In this document: positions 15,654 through 24,581 of the stretch, piece after piece
How the letters are laid out: each line of letters starts with the position of its first letter
How positions within the stretch are numbered: position 1 is the first letter of the stretch
Assembly: GCF_001612845.1 (NCBI RefSeq)
Contig: NZ_BDBF01000018.1
Span: forward strand, 62,001 to 126,000
Source: Nocardia elegans NBRC 108235
GTDB lineage: Bacteria; Actinomycetota; Actinomycetes; Mycobacteriales; Mycobacteriaceae
Reading direction: 5' to 3'
DNA: 64,000 nt
Position numbers and translations under genes: made by a program
The notes under the pieces: model-generated
What the model was told of the DNA's origin: nothing
Database searches by the model: none
What the model saw: only the letters and a program-made list of their open reading frames with translations

Positions 15654-17291
15654 TCATTCCGACTCCATATGCGGATAGCGGTAATCGGTCGGTGGCACGA
15701 AGGTTTCCTTCAGTGTGCGGGGCGCGACCCAGCGCAGCAGGTTCAGATACGACCCGGCCTTGTCGTCGGTGCCGGACGCGCGCGCACCGCCGAAAGGCTG
15801 CTGGCCGACCACCGCGCCGGTCGGCTTGTCGTTGATGTAGAAATTGCCCGCGGTGAAGCGCAGCGCGGTGGCGGCCCGGTCGATCGCGGACCGATCGCGG
15901 GCGAAGACGGCGCCGGTGAGCGCATAGGGCGCCGCCGAATCCACTTCCGCCAGTATCGAATCGAAGGCTTCGGGGTGATCGTCGTCGTACACGTACACCG
16001 CCAGGATCGGGCCGAAGTATTCGGTGGTGAACGCCTCGTCGCGCGGGGTATCGGCCAGGAGCACGGTGGGCTCGACGAAGAAGCCCTCGCTGTCGTCGTA
16101 GGTGCCGCCCGCCGGTATGCCCAGACCGGCCGCGCGGGCCCGCTCGATCGCGGCGACGTTCTTGTCGTAGGCGCGCCGATCGATCACGGCCCCACCGAAA
16201 TTGGTCAGATCGGCCACGTCGCCGTAGCTCAGTTCGTCGACCTCGGTGAGGAAATCGTCGCCCATCTCCCGCCACAGCGAGCGCGGAATGTAGACGCGGG
16301 AGGCGGCCGAACATTTCTGTCCCTGATATTCGTAGGCGCCGCGAATCAGCGCGGTACGCAAGGCGTCCGGATCGGCCGAGCGGTGCGCCAGAACGAAATC
16401 CTTCCCGCCGGTCTCCCCCACCAGCCGCGGATATCCGTGGTAGTGGCCGATATTCGCGCTCACCCGCTGCCACAGGTGCCGGAAGGTGCGGGTCGAGCCG
16501 GTGAAGTGGATGCCGGCCAACCGCGGATCGGTCAGCGCGGCCTCGGACAGCTCGATGCCGTCACCGGTGACCAGATTGATCACCCCCGGCGGCAGCCCGG
16601 CCTCCTCGAGCACGCGCATCGTGTAGTACGCCGCCAGCGTCTGCGTGGGCGAGGGCTTCCACACCACGGTATTGCCCATCAGCGCGGGCGCGGTCGGCAG
16701 ATTCCCGGCGATCGCGCTGAAGTTGAACGGGGTGATCGCGTAGACGAATCCCTCGAGCGGGCGATAATCCATCCGATTCCACACGCCCGCAGACGATTCC
16801 GGCTGCTGCGCCAGGATGTGGCTGGCGAAGGCGACGTTGAACCGCCAGAAGTCCACCAGCTCGCAGGGTGCGTCGATCTCGGCCTGATACGCCGATTTCG
16901 ACTGCCCCAGCATGGTCGCGGCGGCCACCGTCTCCCGCCACGGCCCCGCCAGCAGGTCGGCGGCCCGCAGCAGCACCGCGGCGCGCTCGGTGAACGGCAG
17001 CGCGCGCCACTTCGGCGCGGCGGCCGTCGCCGCCTCGATCGCGGCGCGGCCTTCCTCCTGAGTCACATCGGCGTAGGTGCCCAGCGCGTGCTCGTGCCGA
17101 TGCGGCATCACGATCTCGGAGCGGGGCCCGGTCCCCGGCCGATGCTTGCCACCGATCACGAGCGGCACATCGACCGTTCGCCCGGAGATTTCGGCAAGTT
17201 TGCCGATCAGTAGTTCTCGTTCCCGGCTCCCCGGCGCATACGAGTGAACCGGCTCGTTCGCCGGAGTCGGGACAACCGTGACAGCGTCCAT
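15654..17291 (-). CDS. pruA: L-glutamate gamma-semialdehyde (P5C) dehydrogenase
   Basis: The 545-residue aldehyde dehydrogenase converts glutamate semialdehyde to glutamate with NAD+, completing proline breakdown. The catalytic cysteine is C327 in GQKCSA and the general-base glutamate is E293 in GETGGKDF. The NAD-binding region includes TPFNFSAIAGNLP at about 187-199 and VWKPSP at 210-215. The protein has the usual length and full conservation. It is first in the operon with proline dehydrogenase. The PucR-type regulator that accompanies these genes in M. tuberculosis is not seen in this window. Also known as rocA. Confidence 0.95.
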   Translation of the reverse strand: MDAVTVVPTPANEPVHSYAPGSRERELLIGKLAEISGRTVDVPLVIGGKHRPGTGPRSEIVMPHRHEHALGTYADVTQEEGRAAIEAATAAAPKWRALPFTERAAVLLRAADLLAGPWRETVAAATMLGQSKSAYQAEIDAPCELVDFWRFNVAFASHILAQQPESSAGVWNRMDYRPLEGFVYAITPFNFSAIAGNLPTAPALMGNTVVWKPSPTQTLAAYYTMRVLEEAGLPPGVINLVTGDGIELSEAALTDPRLAGIHFTGSTRTFRHLWQRVSANIGHYHGYPRLVGETGGKDFVLAHRSADPDALRTALIRGAYEYQGQKCSAASRVYIPRSLWREMGDDFLTEVDELSYGDVADLTNFGGAVIDRRAYDKNVAAIERARAAGLGIPAGGTYDDSEGFFVEPTVLLADTPRDEAFTTEYFGPILAVYVYDDDHPEAFDSILAEVDSAAPYALTGAVFARDRSAIDRAATALRFTAGNFYINDKPTGAVVGQQPFGGARASGTDDKAGSYLNLLRWVAPRTLKETFVPPTDYRYPHMESE

Positions 17292-17403
17292 AACGCCAGG
17301 CTAGTCCCGCATCGGGGCGATGCCGCGGTAAACCGACGAGTACGACGCGCGTCGCGTCGCCGGTTGATTGCTGAGGAAACCGAGGCGCGGCCCGGCCGCC
17401 GTC

Positions 17404-18513
17404 TCAGGCGGACAGCCGGACCGCCGCGGCCGCGATGCGCTCGTCGGTCGCGGTCAGGGCGATGCGCACGTGCTCGGTGCCGGTGGGGCCGTAGAAGTCA
17501 CCGGGTGCGGCGAGGATGCCGCGCTCGGCGAGCCAGTCCAGCGTGGTGCGGCAGTTCTCGCCGCGCGTGGACCACAGGTACAGGCCGGCCTCGGAGTGGT
17601 CGATGCGGAAACCCGCCTCCTCCAACGCCTTTCGCAGCACCTCGCGACGGGCGCGGTAGCGTTCGCGCTGCTGCGCCTCGTGCCGGTCGTCGGCCAATGC
17701 GGCGGTCATCGCGGCCTGGATCGGGTACGGGACCATCATGCCGGAATGTTTGCGCACCTCCAGCAGCTCCCGGATCAACTCGACGTCGCCGGTGACGAAA
17801 CCGGCCCGATAGCTGGCCAGATTCGACGTCTTCGACAGCGAGTGGATGGCGAGCAGACCGGTGTGGTCGCCGTCGCTGACGCGCGGGTCGAGGATGGATA
17901 CCGCCTCGGAATCCCAGGTCAGGCCCAGATAGCACTCGTCGGAGGCGACGATCGCGCCGCGTTCGCGGGCGAAGGACACCACCTTGCGCAGATGGTCGAT
18001 GCCGAGCACCCGGCCGGTGGGGTTGGACGGCGAGTTCAGGTAGATCAGCGCCGGCGATTCGGGGCCGAGCCGAGTCATGCCGTCCGCCCGCAGGATTCGC
18101 GAACCCGACAGCAGCGCACCCACCTCGTAGGTCGGATACGCCACCTCCGGAATCACCACCAGATCGGCCGGGCCGAGGCCCAGCAGTCGCGGCAATCCGG
18201 CGATCAGTTCCTTGGTGCCGATCACCGGCAGCACGGCGTCGGAGCCGATGCCGGACATGCCGAAGCGGCGCGCGACCGCCGCCACCGCGGCCTCCCGCAG
18301 TTCGGGAGTGCCGTAGGTGGCGGGATAACCGGGGACGCCGGCGGCCGAGTCGAGCGCGGCGCGGATCAGCGGGTCGACCGGGTCGACCGGTGTGCCCACC
18401 GACAGGTCGACGATGCCGTCGGGATGCGCCGCGGCGCGAGCCTTGGCCCCGGCGATGGTGTCCCAGGGAAAATCGGGCAGCAGACTGCTGACCCGCACGC
18501 GATCGCGGATCAC
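17404..18513 (-). CDS. dapC: PLP-dependent aminotransferase, probable N-succinyl-LL-diaminopimelate aminotransferase
   Basis: The 369-residue class I/II aminotransferase has the cofactor lysine at about 228 (HSLSKTSNL), the NPTG motif at 164-167, D192 and Y195 in SDECY, and a C-terminal arginine region (HVRIALTAT). Next to a ferredoxin it matches the Rv1177-Rv1178 pair, whose aminotransferase is often annotated as DapC. In M. tuberculosis the experimentally studied DapC is a different protein (Rv0858c), so the substrate is uncertain. The start is a GTG at 18513, 11 bp after the ferredoxin stop. The upstream in-frame extension overlaps fdxC and is rejected. Confidence 0.8.
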   Translation of the reverse strand: MIRDRVRVSSLLPDFPWDTIAGAKARAAAHPDGIVDLSVGTPVDPVDPLIRAALDSAAGVPGYPATYGTPELREAAVAAVARRFGMSGIGSDAVLPVIGTKELIAGLPRLLGLGPADLVVIPEVAYPTYEVGALLSGSRILRADGMTRLGPESPALIYLNSPSNPTGRVLGIDHLRKVVSFARERGAIVASDECYLGLTWDSEAVSILDPRVSDGDHTGLLAIHSLSKTSNLASYRAGFVTGDVELIRELLEVRKHSGMMVPYPIQAAMTAALADDRHEAQQRERYRARREVLRKALEEAGFRIDHSEAGLYLWSTRGENCRTTLDWLAERGILAAPGDFYGPTGTEHVRIALTATDERIAAAAVRLSA

Positions 18514-18524
18514 CGAAACGCTAC

Positions 18525-18848
18525 CTACTCGTTCGCCATCGGCGGCAGCGCGGCGATGAACGGCACGTCGTAGTCGGTCTTGCCGACCTTGGTGGCGCCG
18601 CCGGGCGAGCCGAGGTCGTCGAAGAAGTCGACGTTCGCGTTGATGTACCCGCTCCACTGGTCCGGGGTGTCGTCCTCGTAGAAGATCGCTTCCACCGGGC
18701 ACACCGGCTCACATGCACCACAGTCCACGCACTCGTCGGGTTGGATGTACAGCATGCGATTGCCCTCGTAGATGCAGTCCACGGGGCATTCCTCGATGCA
18801 CGCCTTGTCCTTCACGTCAACGCACGGTTCAGCGATGATGTACGGCAC
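18525..18848 (-). CDS. fdxC: Seven-iron ferredoxin
   Basis: The 107-residue protein begins VPYIIAEPCVDVKDKACIEECPVDCIYEG and continues CVDCGACEPVCPVEAIFYEDD. These are the cysteines of a 3Fe-4S plus 4Fe-4S ferredoxin, followed by the usual C-terminal tail. I start it at the GTG at 18848, which has an AGGAGAA box 8 nt upstream. It is followed 11 bp later by the dapC-like aminotransferase. It may supply electrons to P450s (one is at 55.3 kb) or other reductases, but no partner is shown by the sequence. Confidence 0.93.
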   Translation of the reverse strand: MPYIIAEPCVDVKDKACIEECPVDCIYEGNRMLYIQPDECVDCGACEPVCPVEAIFYEDDTPDQWSGYINANVDFFDDLGSPGGATKVGKTDYDVPFIAALPPMANE

Positions 18849-19008
18849 TGCCGTTCTCCTAGTCTGTCCTTGCCTGCGGGACACTTCCGCCCGCGCAACA
18901 GTATCCCGGGGACTCACATTACAACTGGTCAGCCTTGCCTAACTTGTCGATCCCGACGGGATGCGACACACCGTCTCCGGCGCTGTTCGCCGACCCGGTC
19001 CGGCAGTG

Positions 19009-19128
19009 TCCGATTCGCCGGTCCGGCGGGTGTCCGATTCGCCGGTCCGGCGGGTGTCCGATTCGCCGGTCCGGCGGGTGTCCGATTCGCCGGTCCGGCG
19101 GGTGTCCGAATCGCCGGAGCCGCCGATG
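19009..19128. repeat. 24-bp tandem repeat, four exact copies plus one degenerate, downstream of fbiC
   Basis: Four identical 24-bp units run from 19009 to 19104, followed by one diverged unit to 19128, and the sequence just before (18985-19008) looks like another decayed copy. Each unit contains the 11-bp palindrome GCCGGTCCGGC. The array lies in the 337-bp gap between the fbiC stop and the fdxC start, both on the minus strand. Because 24 is a multiple of three it leaves a long false open frame across the region. It may act as clustered stem-loops downstream of fbiC and is likely to vary in copy number. Confidence 0.9.
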
Positions 19129-19185
19129 TGCGCGACGCCCGCCTCCGAAGTTCCGCGGCGCGGGTCCGGAGGCGGCGCCGACGAA

Positions 19186-21798
19186 TCAGCCGACGGTCAG
19201 CGGCAGGGCCGACACCTGGTGTTTCGGTATCCCGTAGGTGGTGGTGCGCTCCCGCACCGGGCGACCGATCCCGGCGCCGATCTCGACCAGTTCGGCCACC
19301 GACTTCGCCGAGCCGTGCTCCGACCCGGCCATCCGGGAAATGGTCTCCTCCATCAACGTACCGCCCAGATCGTTGGCGCCGCCGTTGAGCATCACCTGGG
19401 TGCCGGTGATGCCCAGCTTCACCCAGCTGGTCTGGATATTGGCGATGCGCCCGTGCAGCATGATGCGGGCCAGCGCGTGCGCGGCGCGGTTGTCCCGGAT
19501 CGTCGGCCCCGGCCGCGACGCGCCCGCCAGATACAGCGGCGCGCTCTGGTGTACGAACGGCAGCAGCACGAATTCGGTGAACCCACCGGTCTCGTCCTGG
19601 ATGCCGCGCAGCACTCGCAGGTGGCCGACCCAGTGCTTCGGATTGTCGACGTGGCCGTACATCATCGTCGAACTCGACGGAATGCCGAGTTTGTGGGCAG
19701 TGGTGATGACGTCGATCCACGCCGAGGTGGGCAGCTTGCCCTTGGTGAGCACCCAGCGCACCTCGTCGTCGAGAATCTCCGCCGCGGTGCCCGGAATCGT
19801 GTCCAGCCCGGCCTCTTTCAGCGCCGAGAGCCAATCGTGCACGCTCTGCCCGCCGCGCGAGGCGCCGTTGACGATCTCCATCGGGCTGAACGCGTGCACA
19901 TGCATCGACGGCACCCGCTTCTTGACCGCCCGCACCAGATCGGCGTATCCGGTGACCGGCAGGTCGGGGTCGATGCCACCCTGCATGCACACTTCGGTCG
20001 CGCCTTCCACATACGCTTCCCAGGCGCGTTCGGCGACCTCGTCGGCGGAGAGGGTGAAGGCGTCGGCATCGCCCTTGCGCTGCGCGAACGCGCAGAACCG
20101 GCAGCCGGTGTAGCAGATGTTGGTGAAGTTGATATTGCGGTTCACCACGTAGGTCACATCGTCGCCGACGGTGTCGCGGCGCAGCTGATCGGCCAGCGCG
20201 GCGATGGCGTCGAGTTCCGGGCCGTCGGCGGTGGCCAGCGCCAGGTACTGGTCGTCGGTGAGCCCGGCCGGATCCTGCTCCGCGGCGCGCAGGGCGCTCA
20301 GCACGTCGGTGTCGAGCTTCACCGGCGCGCTGAGCGAAAGTACCTGTTCCCGAACAGTTTCCCAGTCGCCGAAGGCGCCGAGGCCGTCGCTGTCGAGCCC
20401 GGAATCGCTGCGCGACTCGGTATTGCGGCCCTCGGTGTCGATGGCGGTGTTGAGATCGACCCGGCCCAGCGACTCCCAGGACTGGTCGGGTTCCTGCCAC
20501 GGGCGACCGGACGGATTCACGTCGCGGGCCAGGCCGGTGCGCGAATCGGCCAGTGCGCCAACATGTCCCAGCACGCGCGGGTCGATCCAGGGATTGCCGG
20601 CGAGCACATATTTCGGATGGGCCGTGAGCCGCTCGGTCAGCACATAGCCGGCCTGTGCGGTCACCTCGGCGAGCACCTCGAGGTTCGGCCACGGCCGCTC
20701 CGGATTCACATGGTCCGGGGTCAGTGGCGACACCCCACCCCAATCGTCGATACCGGCATCGATCAGGGCCCGGCACTCGTCGAGCGACACCAGATTCGGC
20801 GGGGCCTGAATCCGCATCTTGGGCCCCAGCAGCAACCGGGTCACCGCGATGGTGGCGCGGAACTCCGCGAGATCCGCATCGGGGGTGTCGCGCATGGCGG
20901 TATCGGACTTGGCCAGGAAGTTCTGCACGATCACCTCCTGCACATGCCCGAAAGCCTTGTGCGACTTGCGGATCGCCAGAATCGAGTCGACGCGCTCGGC
21001 GTAGGTCTCCCCGATGCCGACGAGGATGCCGGTGGTGAACGGGATGCTCAACCGTCCAGCATCGGTGAGGGCACGCAGCCGGACCTGCGGATCCTTGTCC
21101 GGGCTGCCGTAATGCGCCTGACCGCGCTCGGTGAACAGGCGCTCGGAGGTGGTCTCCAGCATCATGCCCATCGACGGGGCGACCGGCTTGAGCCGTGACA
21201 TCTCCGCCCAGCTCATCACCCCGGGATTCAGATGCGGCAGCAGGCCGGTTTCCTCGAGCACCCGGATCGACATGGCGCGCACGTAGTCGAGCGTGGAATC
21301 GTAGCCGCGCTCGTCCAGCCACTGCCGCGCCTCCGGCCAGCGGTCCTCCGGGCGATCACCCAGCGTGAAAAGCGCTTCCTTACAACCCAATTCGGCGCCC
21401 TTACGGGCGATCTCGAGCACCTCGTCGGGTTCCAGGTACATGCCGTGGCCCTCGGCGCGCAGCTTGCCGGGCACCGTCACGAACGTGCAGTAATGACATT
21501 TGTCGCGACACAGGCGGGTGAGCGGAATGAACACCTTGCGGGAATAGGTGATGGGCAGGGTGTCCCGGGAATACGTCTCCCGCAACCCCGCATCCCGCAC
21601 CCGCGCCGCGGACGCGGCCAGATCCTCGAGATCCGCACCGCGCGCGTGCAGGAGCACCACGGCCTCGTCGAGATTGAGCGTCGCCCCGTCGCGCGCACGC
21701 CGCAAGGCTCTGCGCATGGCCGAAGAACTCGGCGGAACGGGCGGTACACCAGGAGTCGGTAGCCCAGTGTGCGGTTGTTCGTTCACGCCGTCGATCAT
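19186..21798 (-). CDS. fbiC: FO synthase (7,8-didemethyl-8-hydroxy-5-deazariboflavin synthase)
   Basis: The 870-residue bifunctional radical-SAM enzyme makes FO, the chromophore of coenzyme F420, from a pyrimidine intermediate and tyrosine. The N-terminal (CofG-like) half has CRDKCHYC at 97-104 and the C-terminal (CofH-like) half has CYTGCRFC around residue 563. Both are CxxxCxxC clusters for a 4Fe-4S centre. Length and fused order are those of actinobacterial FbiC. It is separated from the next upstream gene by a divergent gap. F420 made here would serve enzymes such as the candidate at 4091-4462. Confidence 0.97.
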   Translation of the reverse strand: MIDGVNEQPHTGLPTPGVPPVPPSSSAMRRALRRARDGATLNLDEAVVLLHARGADLEDLAASAARVRDAGLRETYSRDTLPITYSRKVFIPLTRLCRDKCHYCTFVTVPGKLRAEGHGMYLEPDEVLEIARKGAELGCKEALFTLGDRPEDRWPEARQWLDERGYDSTLDYVRAMSIRVLEETGLLPHLNPGVMSWAEMSRLKPVAPSMGMMLETTSERLFTERGQAHYGSPDKDPQVRLRALTDAGRLSIPFTTGILVGIGETYAERVDSILAIRKSHKAFGHVQEVIVQNFLAKSDTAMRDTPDADLAEFRATIAVTRLLLGPKMRIQAPPNLVSLDECRALIDAGIDDWGGVSPLTPDHVNPERPWPNLEVLAEVTAQAGYVLTERLTAHPKYVLAGNPWIDPRVLGHVGALADSRTGLARDVNPSGRPWQEPDQSWESLGRVDLNTAIDTEGRNTESRSDSGLDSDGLGAFGDWETVREQVLSLSAPVKLDTDVLSALRAAEQDPAGLTDDQYLALATADGPELDAIAALADQLRRDTVGDDVTYVVNRNINFTNICYTGCRFCAFAQRKGDADAFTLSADEVAERAWEAYVEGATEVCMQGGIDPDLPVTGYADLVRAVKKRVPSMHVHAFSPMEIVNGASRGGQSVHDWLSALKEAGLDTIPGTAAEILDDEVRWVLTKGKLPTSAWIDVITTAHKLGIPSSSTMMYGHVDNPKHWVGHLRVLRGIQDETGGFTEFVLLPFVHQSAPLYLAGASRPGPTIRDNRAAHALARIMLHGRIANIQTSWVKLGITGTQVMLNGGANDLGGTLMEETISRMAGSEHGSAKSVAELVEIGAGIGRPVRERTTTYGIPKHQVSALPLTVG

Positions 21799-21990
21799 GC
21801 GCCAACCATCCGAGTGTTCTCCCTTCGGTGCCCTGTGACGTGAGACAACCCGGGGGCAGGCGGGGGTTATTCCTGCATCCGTCGATCAGTTTCGCGGCGG
21901 GAATAATCCGCCACTCGCCGCGCTGGTGGAGGCGTCGCGGCACTTTCGCCCTCTCCCGGGGCCGTCCCGAGGGCCGCGTTCCATGTCACG

Positions 21991-22515
21991 ATGGCTGGTA
22001 TGACCCGGTCGCCGGAAGTCTCGCCCGCGCGCACGATATCGGCCGCTCCGGCGTGGCGGCCCAGTCGGCGGGCACCGCTGTTGTGGGCGGCCGGGCCGGC
22101 GATCTTCTGGGCGTTCGCGCTGGTCGGTGAGCTGGTGTGGGTGGTGCTGGACGGCTCGCATCGGGGGTGGGCGCTCGCTCTGGTGGCGGCGACGGTGGTC
22201 GCTGCGGGGTTCGGCGTCGGGGTCGTGCCGGTGTGGCGGTACGCGGTGCATCGGTGGGAGGTGACCGACACCGCGGTCTACACGCGGACGGGGTGGTTCA
22301 ACCAGGAGAGCCGGGTTGCGCCGATTACGCGGGTGCAGACGGTGGATACGCATCGGGGACCGTTGGAGCGGATGTTCGGGTTGGCGACGGTGACGGTGAC
22401 CACGGCGTCCTCGGCGGGCGCGGTGCGGATCGCGGCGCTGGATCTGGAGGTCGCCGACCGCACGGTGAACCGGCTGACCGATATCGCGTCGATTCATCGG
22501 GAGGATGCGACGTGA
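21991..22515 (+). CDS. PH domain-containing membrane protein (YdbS-like)
   Basis: The 174-residue protein has two adjacent transmembrane segments (about 35-75), then a bacterial PH domain (DUF304) with YAVHRWEVTDTAVYTRTGWFNQESRVAPITRVQTVDTHRGPLERMFGLATVTVTTAS. This is the YdbS pattern. Its stop overlaps the GTG start of the next gene as GTGA (22512-22515), giving the usual ydbS-ydbT pair. A second ATG nine bases in (22000) is an alternative start. In Bacillus the homologous pair protects against some bacteriocins. The role here is unknown. Confidence 0.88.
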   Translation: MAGMTRSPEVSPARTISAAPAWRPSRRAPLLWAAGPAIFWAFALVGELVWVVLDGSHRGWALALVAATVVAAGFGVGVVPVWRYAVHRWEVTDTAVYTRTGWFNQESRVAPITRVQTVDTHRGPLERMFGLATVTVTTASSAGAVRIAALDLEVADRTVNRLTDIASIHREDAT

Positions 22516-24404
22516 GTGATCCGCGGGTGGGGGCAACCGCCGACTGGCGCCGGCTGGATATGCGGATGCTGCTCGTGCATCCGGTGCGGGAATTGTTCAA
22601 ATACATTCCCGTGCTGCTGGGTGCGGTAATCGTGGGGACCCAGAGTGGCGGGCCGGCGTGGAGTCCGGTGGCGGTCGCGGTGGTGATCGTGGCGTTCGCG
22701 TTGACGCGGTGGTTCACAACCAGTTACCGGATCGGCGCCGATACCGTGCAGCTGCGCCGGGGCTTGCTGCAGCGACGGACCCTGACCGTGCCGCGGACCC
22801 GGATTCGGTCGGTGGACGTGCACGCGGACCTGATGCATCGGCTGCTCGGATTGGTGGTGCTCGTCATCGGCACCGGGCAGCACGCCGATCGGGAGAAGCG
22901 GTTTCACCTCGACGGGGTGGATGCGCGGCAGGTTCCCGAACTGCGGGCATTGCTGTTGCGGCCGGCGGAGAATACGCAGCCGGATACCGCCGGCGCAGCC
23001 GGCGCTTTCGGAGGGGATTCCGGGCCTTTCGGTCGCACGGCCGCCCTCGCCGGTAACCAGGGAACCGAGCCCGAGTATCTCGAGCGGAATGCCGAAAGGA
23101 CGACCGAAGCCACCCGAACGCCTCGCTCCGACGCGACCGGCAGTAGGTCAGCGGACGCCACCGCACCTCCAGACCATTCGAGGAGAACCGACCAGGTCCA
23201 CAACGGGATCAGTGCCGGACGGGCCGCACTGCAGCGAGCCTTGAACGGCGGCGAATCCGGCGCGCTCGCGGACGACGCGATCGAGATCGGGCATTGGCGG
23301 CCGCGCTGGGTTCGGTACGCACCGCTGTCGCTGACCGGCCTGGCTATCGTCGGGCCGGTGATCGGCTTGGCCGCGAAGGTCGGGGTCGCCGATGTGCTGG
23401 TGCATTCGCAAGCCGTGCAGGACTTGACCGAGCACAGTGCGGTTTTCATCGCCCTCGCCGTGACGGGTGCGGTCGTGGTGCTGCTGGTGATCGCGGCCAT
23501 TGCGGCGTGCATCCGATATCTCACCACGTATTTCGGTCTGCGCGTGCTCGACGACGGCACGGCGTTGCATATCCGCGGCGGCCTGTTCACCACCCGCCAG
23601 ACCACGCTCGATCTCTCGCGACTGCGCGGTGCGACCGTCAAGGAACCCCTGCTCCTCCGCTTGGCCGGCGGTGCCGAACTCGAAGCCATCATGACCGGCA
23701 CCAGCCCGCGTCAGAAGCTGCTCCCCCAGGCCCCGCGCGCCGCCGTCGACCGCACCCTGGCCCAGCTTCTCACCAGCCGTTCTCGTCGCGAAACCGCCGC
23801 GAGCGAACACGCTGCGCCACAACAACTCTGGGACGACCTGGCAACCGCCGCTGCTCCCGCATCGGTAGCACTCGAACAGCACGGCCCGCGCGCGCGACGG
23901 CGGCGCTACACGCGCGCCTTCATTCCGGTGTGGATCCTTCTCGCCACTTTCGCCGCGATAGTCTCTGCCGGACTGCATGTTCCACCGTGGGCATGGGTCG
24001 TTCCGGCGATCGTCGCGCTCTTTGCTGCGGCGCTGGCACACGATCGATATCGCGGACTGGGGCATGCGGTGATCCCGTCGGACGGCGCGCGTCCGGTCTG
24101 GCTGATCACCCGGCGCGGATCGCTGGATCGCGACCGTGACTGCCTGGAGGCGCCGGGTGTGATCGGGTGGACCGTGCGGCAGACCTTTTTCCAGCGGCGG
24201 GCGAGACTGGCGACCGTGATCGCGGCCAGCGCGGCCGGGAAGAAGAAGTACAGCATCGTGGATCTGCCCATCGAACGGGCGTGGGCGCTGATCGACCAGG
24301 TGACGCCCGGGCAACTGGGCGTGCGTGCGGAACACGAGACGACGCCCGTTCCGACACCGGACTCCGCATCGGACGACGCCGTCGCGAAACTGCGCGCAAC
24401 CTGA
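22512..24404 (+). CDS. PH domain-containing membrane protein (YdbT-like)
   Basis: The roughly 630-residue protein carries three PH-type (DUF304) units separated by pairs of membrane segments: one near 60-125 (TSYRIGADTVQLRRGLLQRRTLTVPRTRIRSVDVH), a second after TYFGLRVLDDGTALHIRGGLFTTRQTTLDLSRLRG, and a third at the C-terminus. A low-complexity, Thr/Arg-rich linker lies between the first and second. The GTG at 22512 overlaps the upstream stop. The much longer open frame from 22137 reads through the upstream gene out of its frame and is not real. Confidence 0.87.
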   Translation: MSDPRVGATADWRRLDMRMLLVHPVRELFKYIPVLLGAVIVGTQSGGPAWSPVAVAVVIVAFALTRWFTTSYRIGADTVQLRRGLLQRRTLTVPRTRIRSVDVHADLMHRLLGLVVLVIGTGQHADREKRFHLDGVDARQVPELRALLLRPAENTQPDTAGAAGAFGGDSGPFGRTAALAGNQGTEPEYLERNAERTTEATRTPRSDATGSRSADATAPPDHSRRTDQVHNGISAGRAALQRALNGGESGALADDAIEIGHWRPRWVRYAPLSLTGLAIVGPVIGLAAKVGVADVLVHSQAVQDLTEHSAVFIALAVTGAVVVLLVIAAIAACIRYLTTYFGLRVLDDGTALHIRGGLFTTRQTTLDLSRLRGATVKEPLLLRLAGGAELEAIMTGTSPRQKLLPQAPRAAVDRTLAQLLTSRSRRETAASEHAAPQQLWDDLATAAAPASVALEQHGPRARRRRYTRAFIPVWILLATFAAIVSAGLHVPPWAWVVPAIVALFAAALAHDRYRGLGHAVIPSDGARPVWLITRRGSLDRDRDCLEAPGVIGWTVRQTFFQRRARLATVIAASAAGKKKYSIVDLPIERAWALIDQVTPGQLGVRAEHETTPVPTPDSASDDAVAKLRAT

Positions 24405-24581
24405 CGCCGACGCTCGGCCGCGGCGCCGATCACCGAACTGCATGTAACCGGCAGTTCTCCCGAGAAAACTCGGCGTCGAACCCCGAAAATGTGCCATATC
24501 CGCATGTATGTGACAGATAAGTAAGCGCGGATTCACTCATCGTGATACAACTCACCCCAGTGTTGTGAAAGGTGAGCTTTT

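Noticed and set aside
19009..19128. The tandem 24-bp units as a CRISPR array
   Set aside because: The units are contiguous with no spacers and there are no cas genes.
18929..21322. A 797-residue open frame on the minus strand spanning the 24-bp repeat and most of fbiC
   Set aside because: It is a shadow of fbiC in another frame. It stays open because of high GC and because the 24-bp repeats encode an in-frame octapeptide. It has no start context and no family resemblance.
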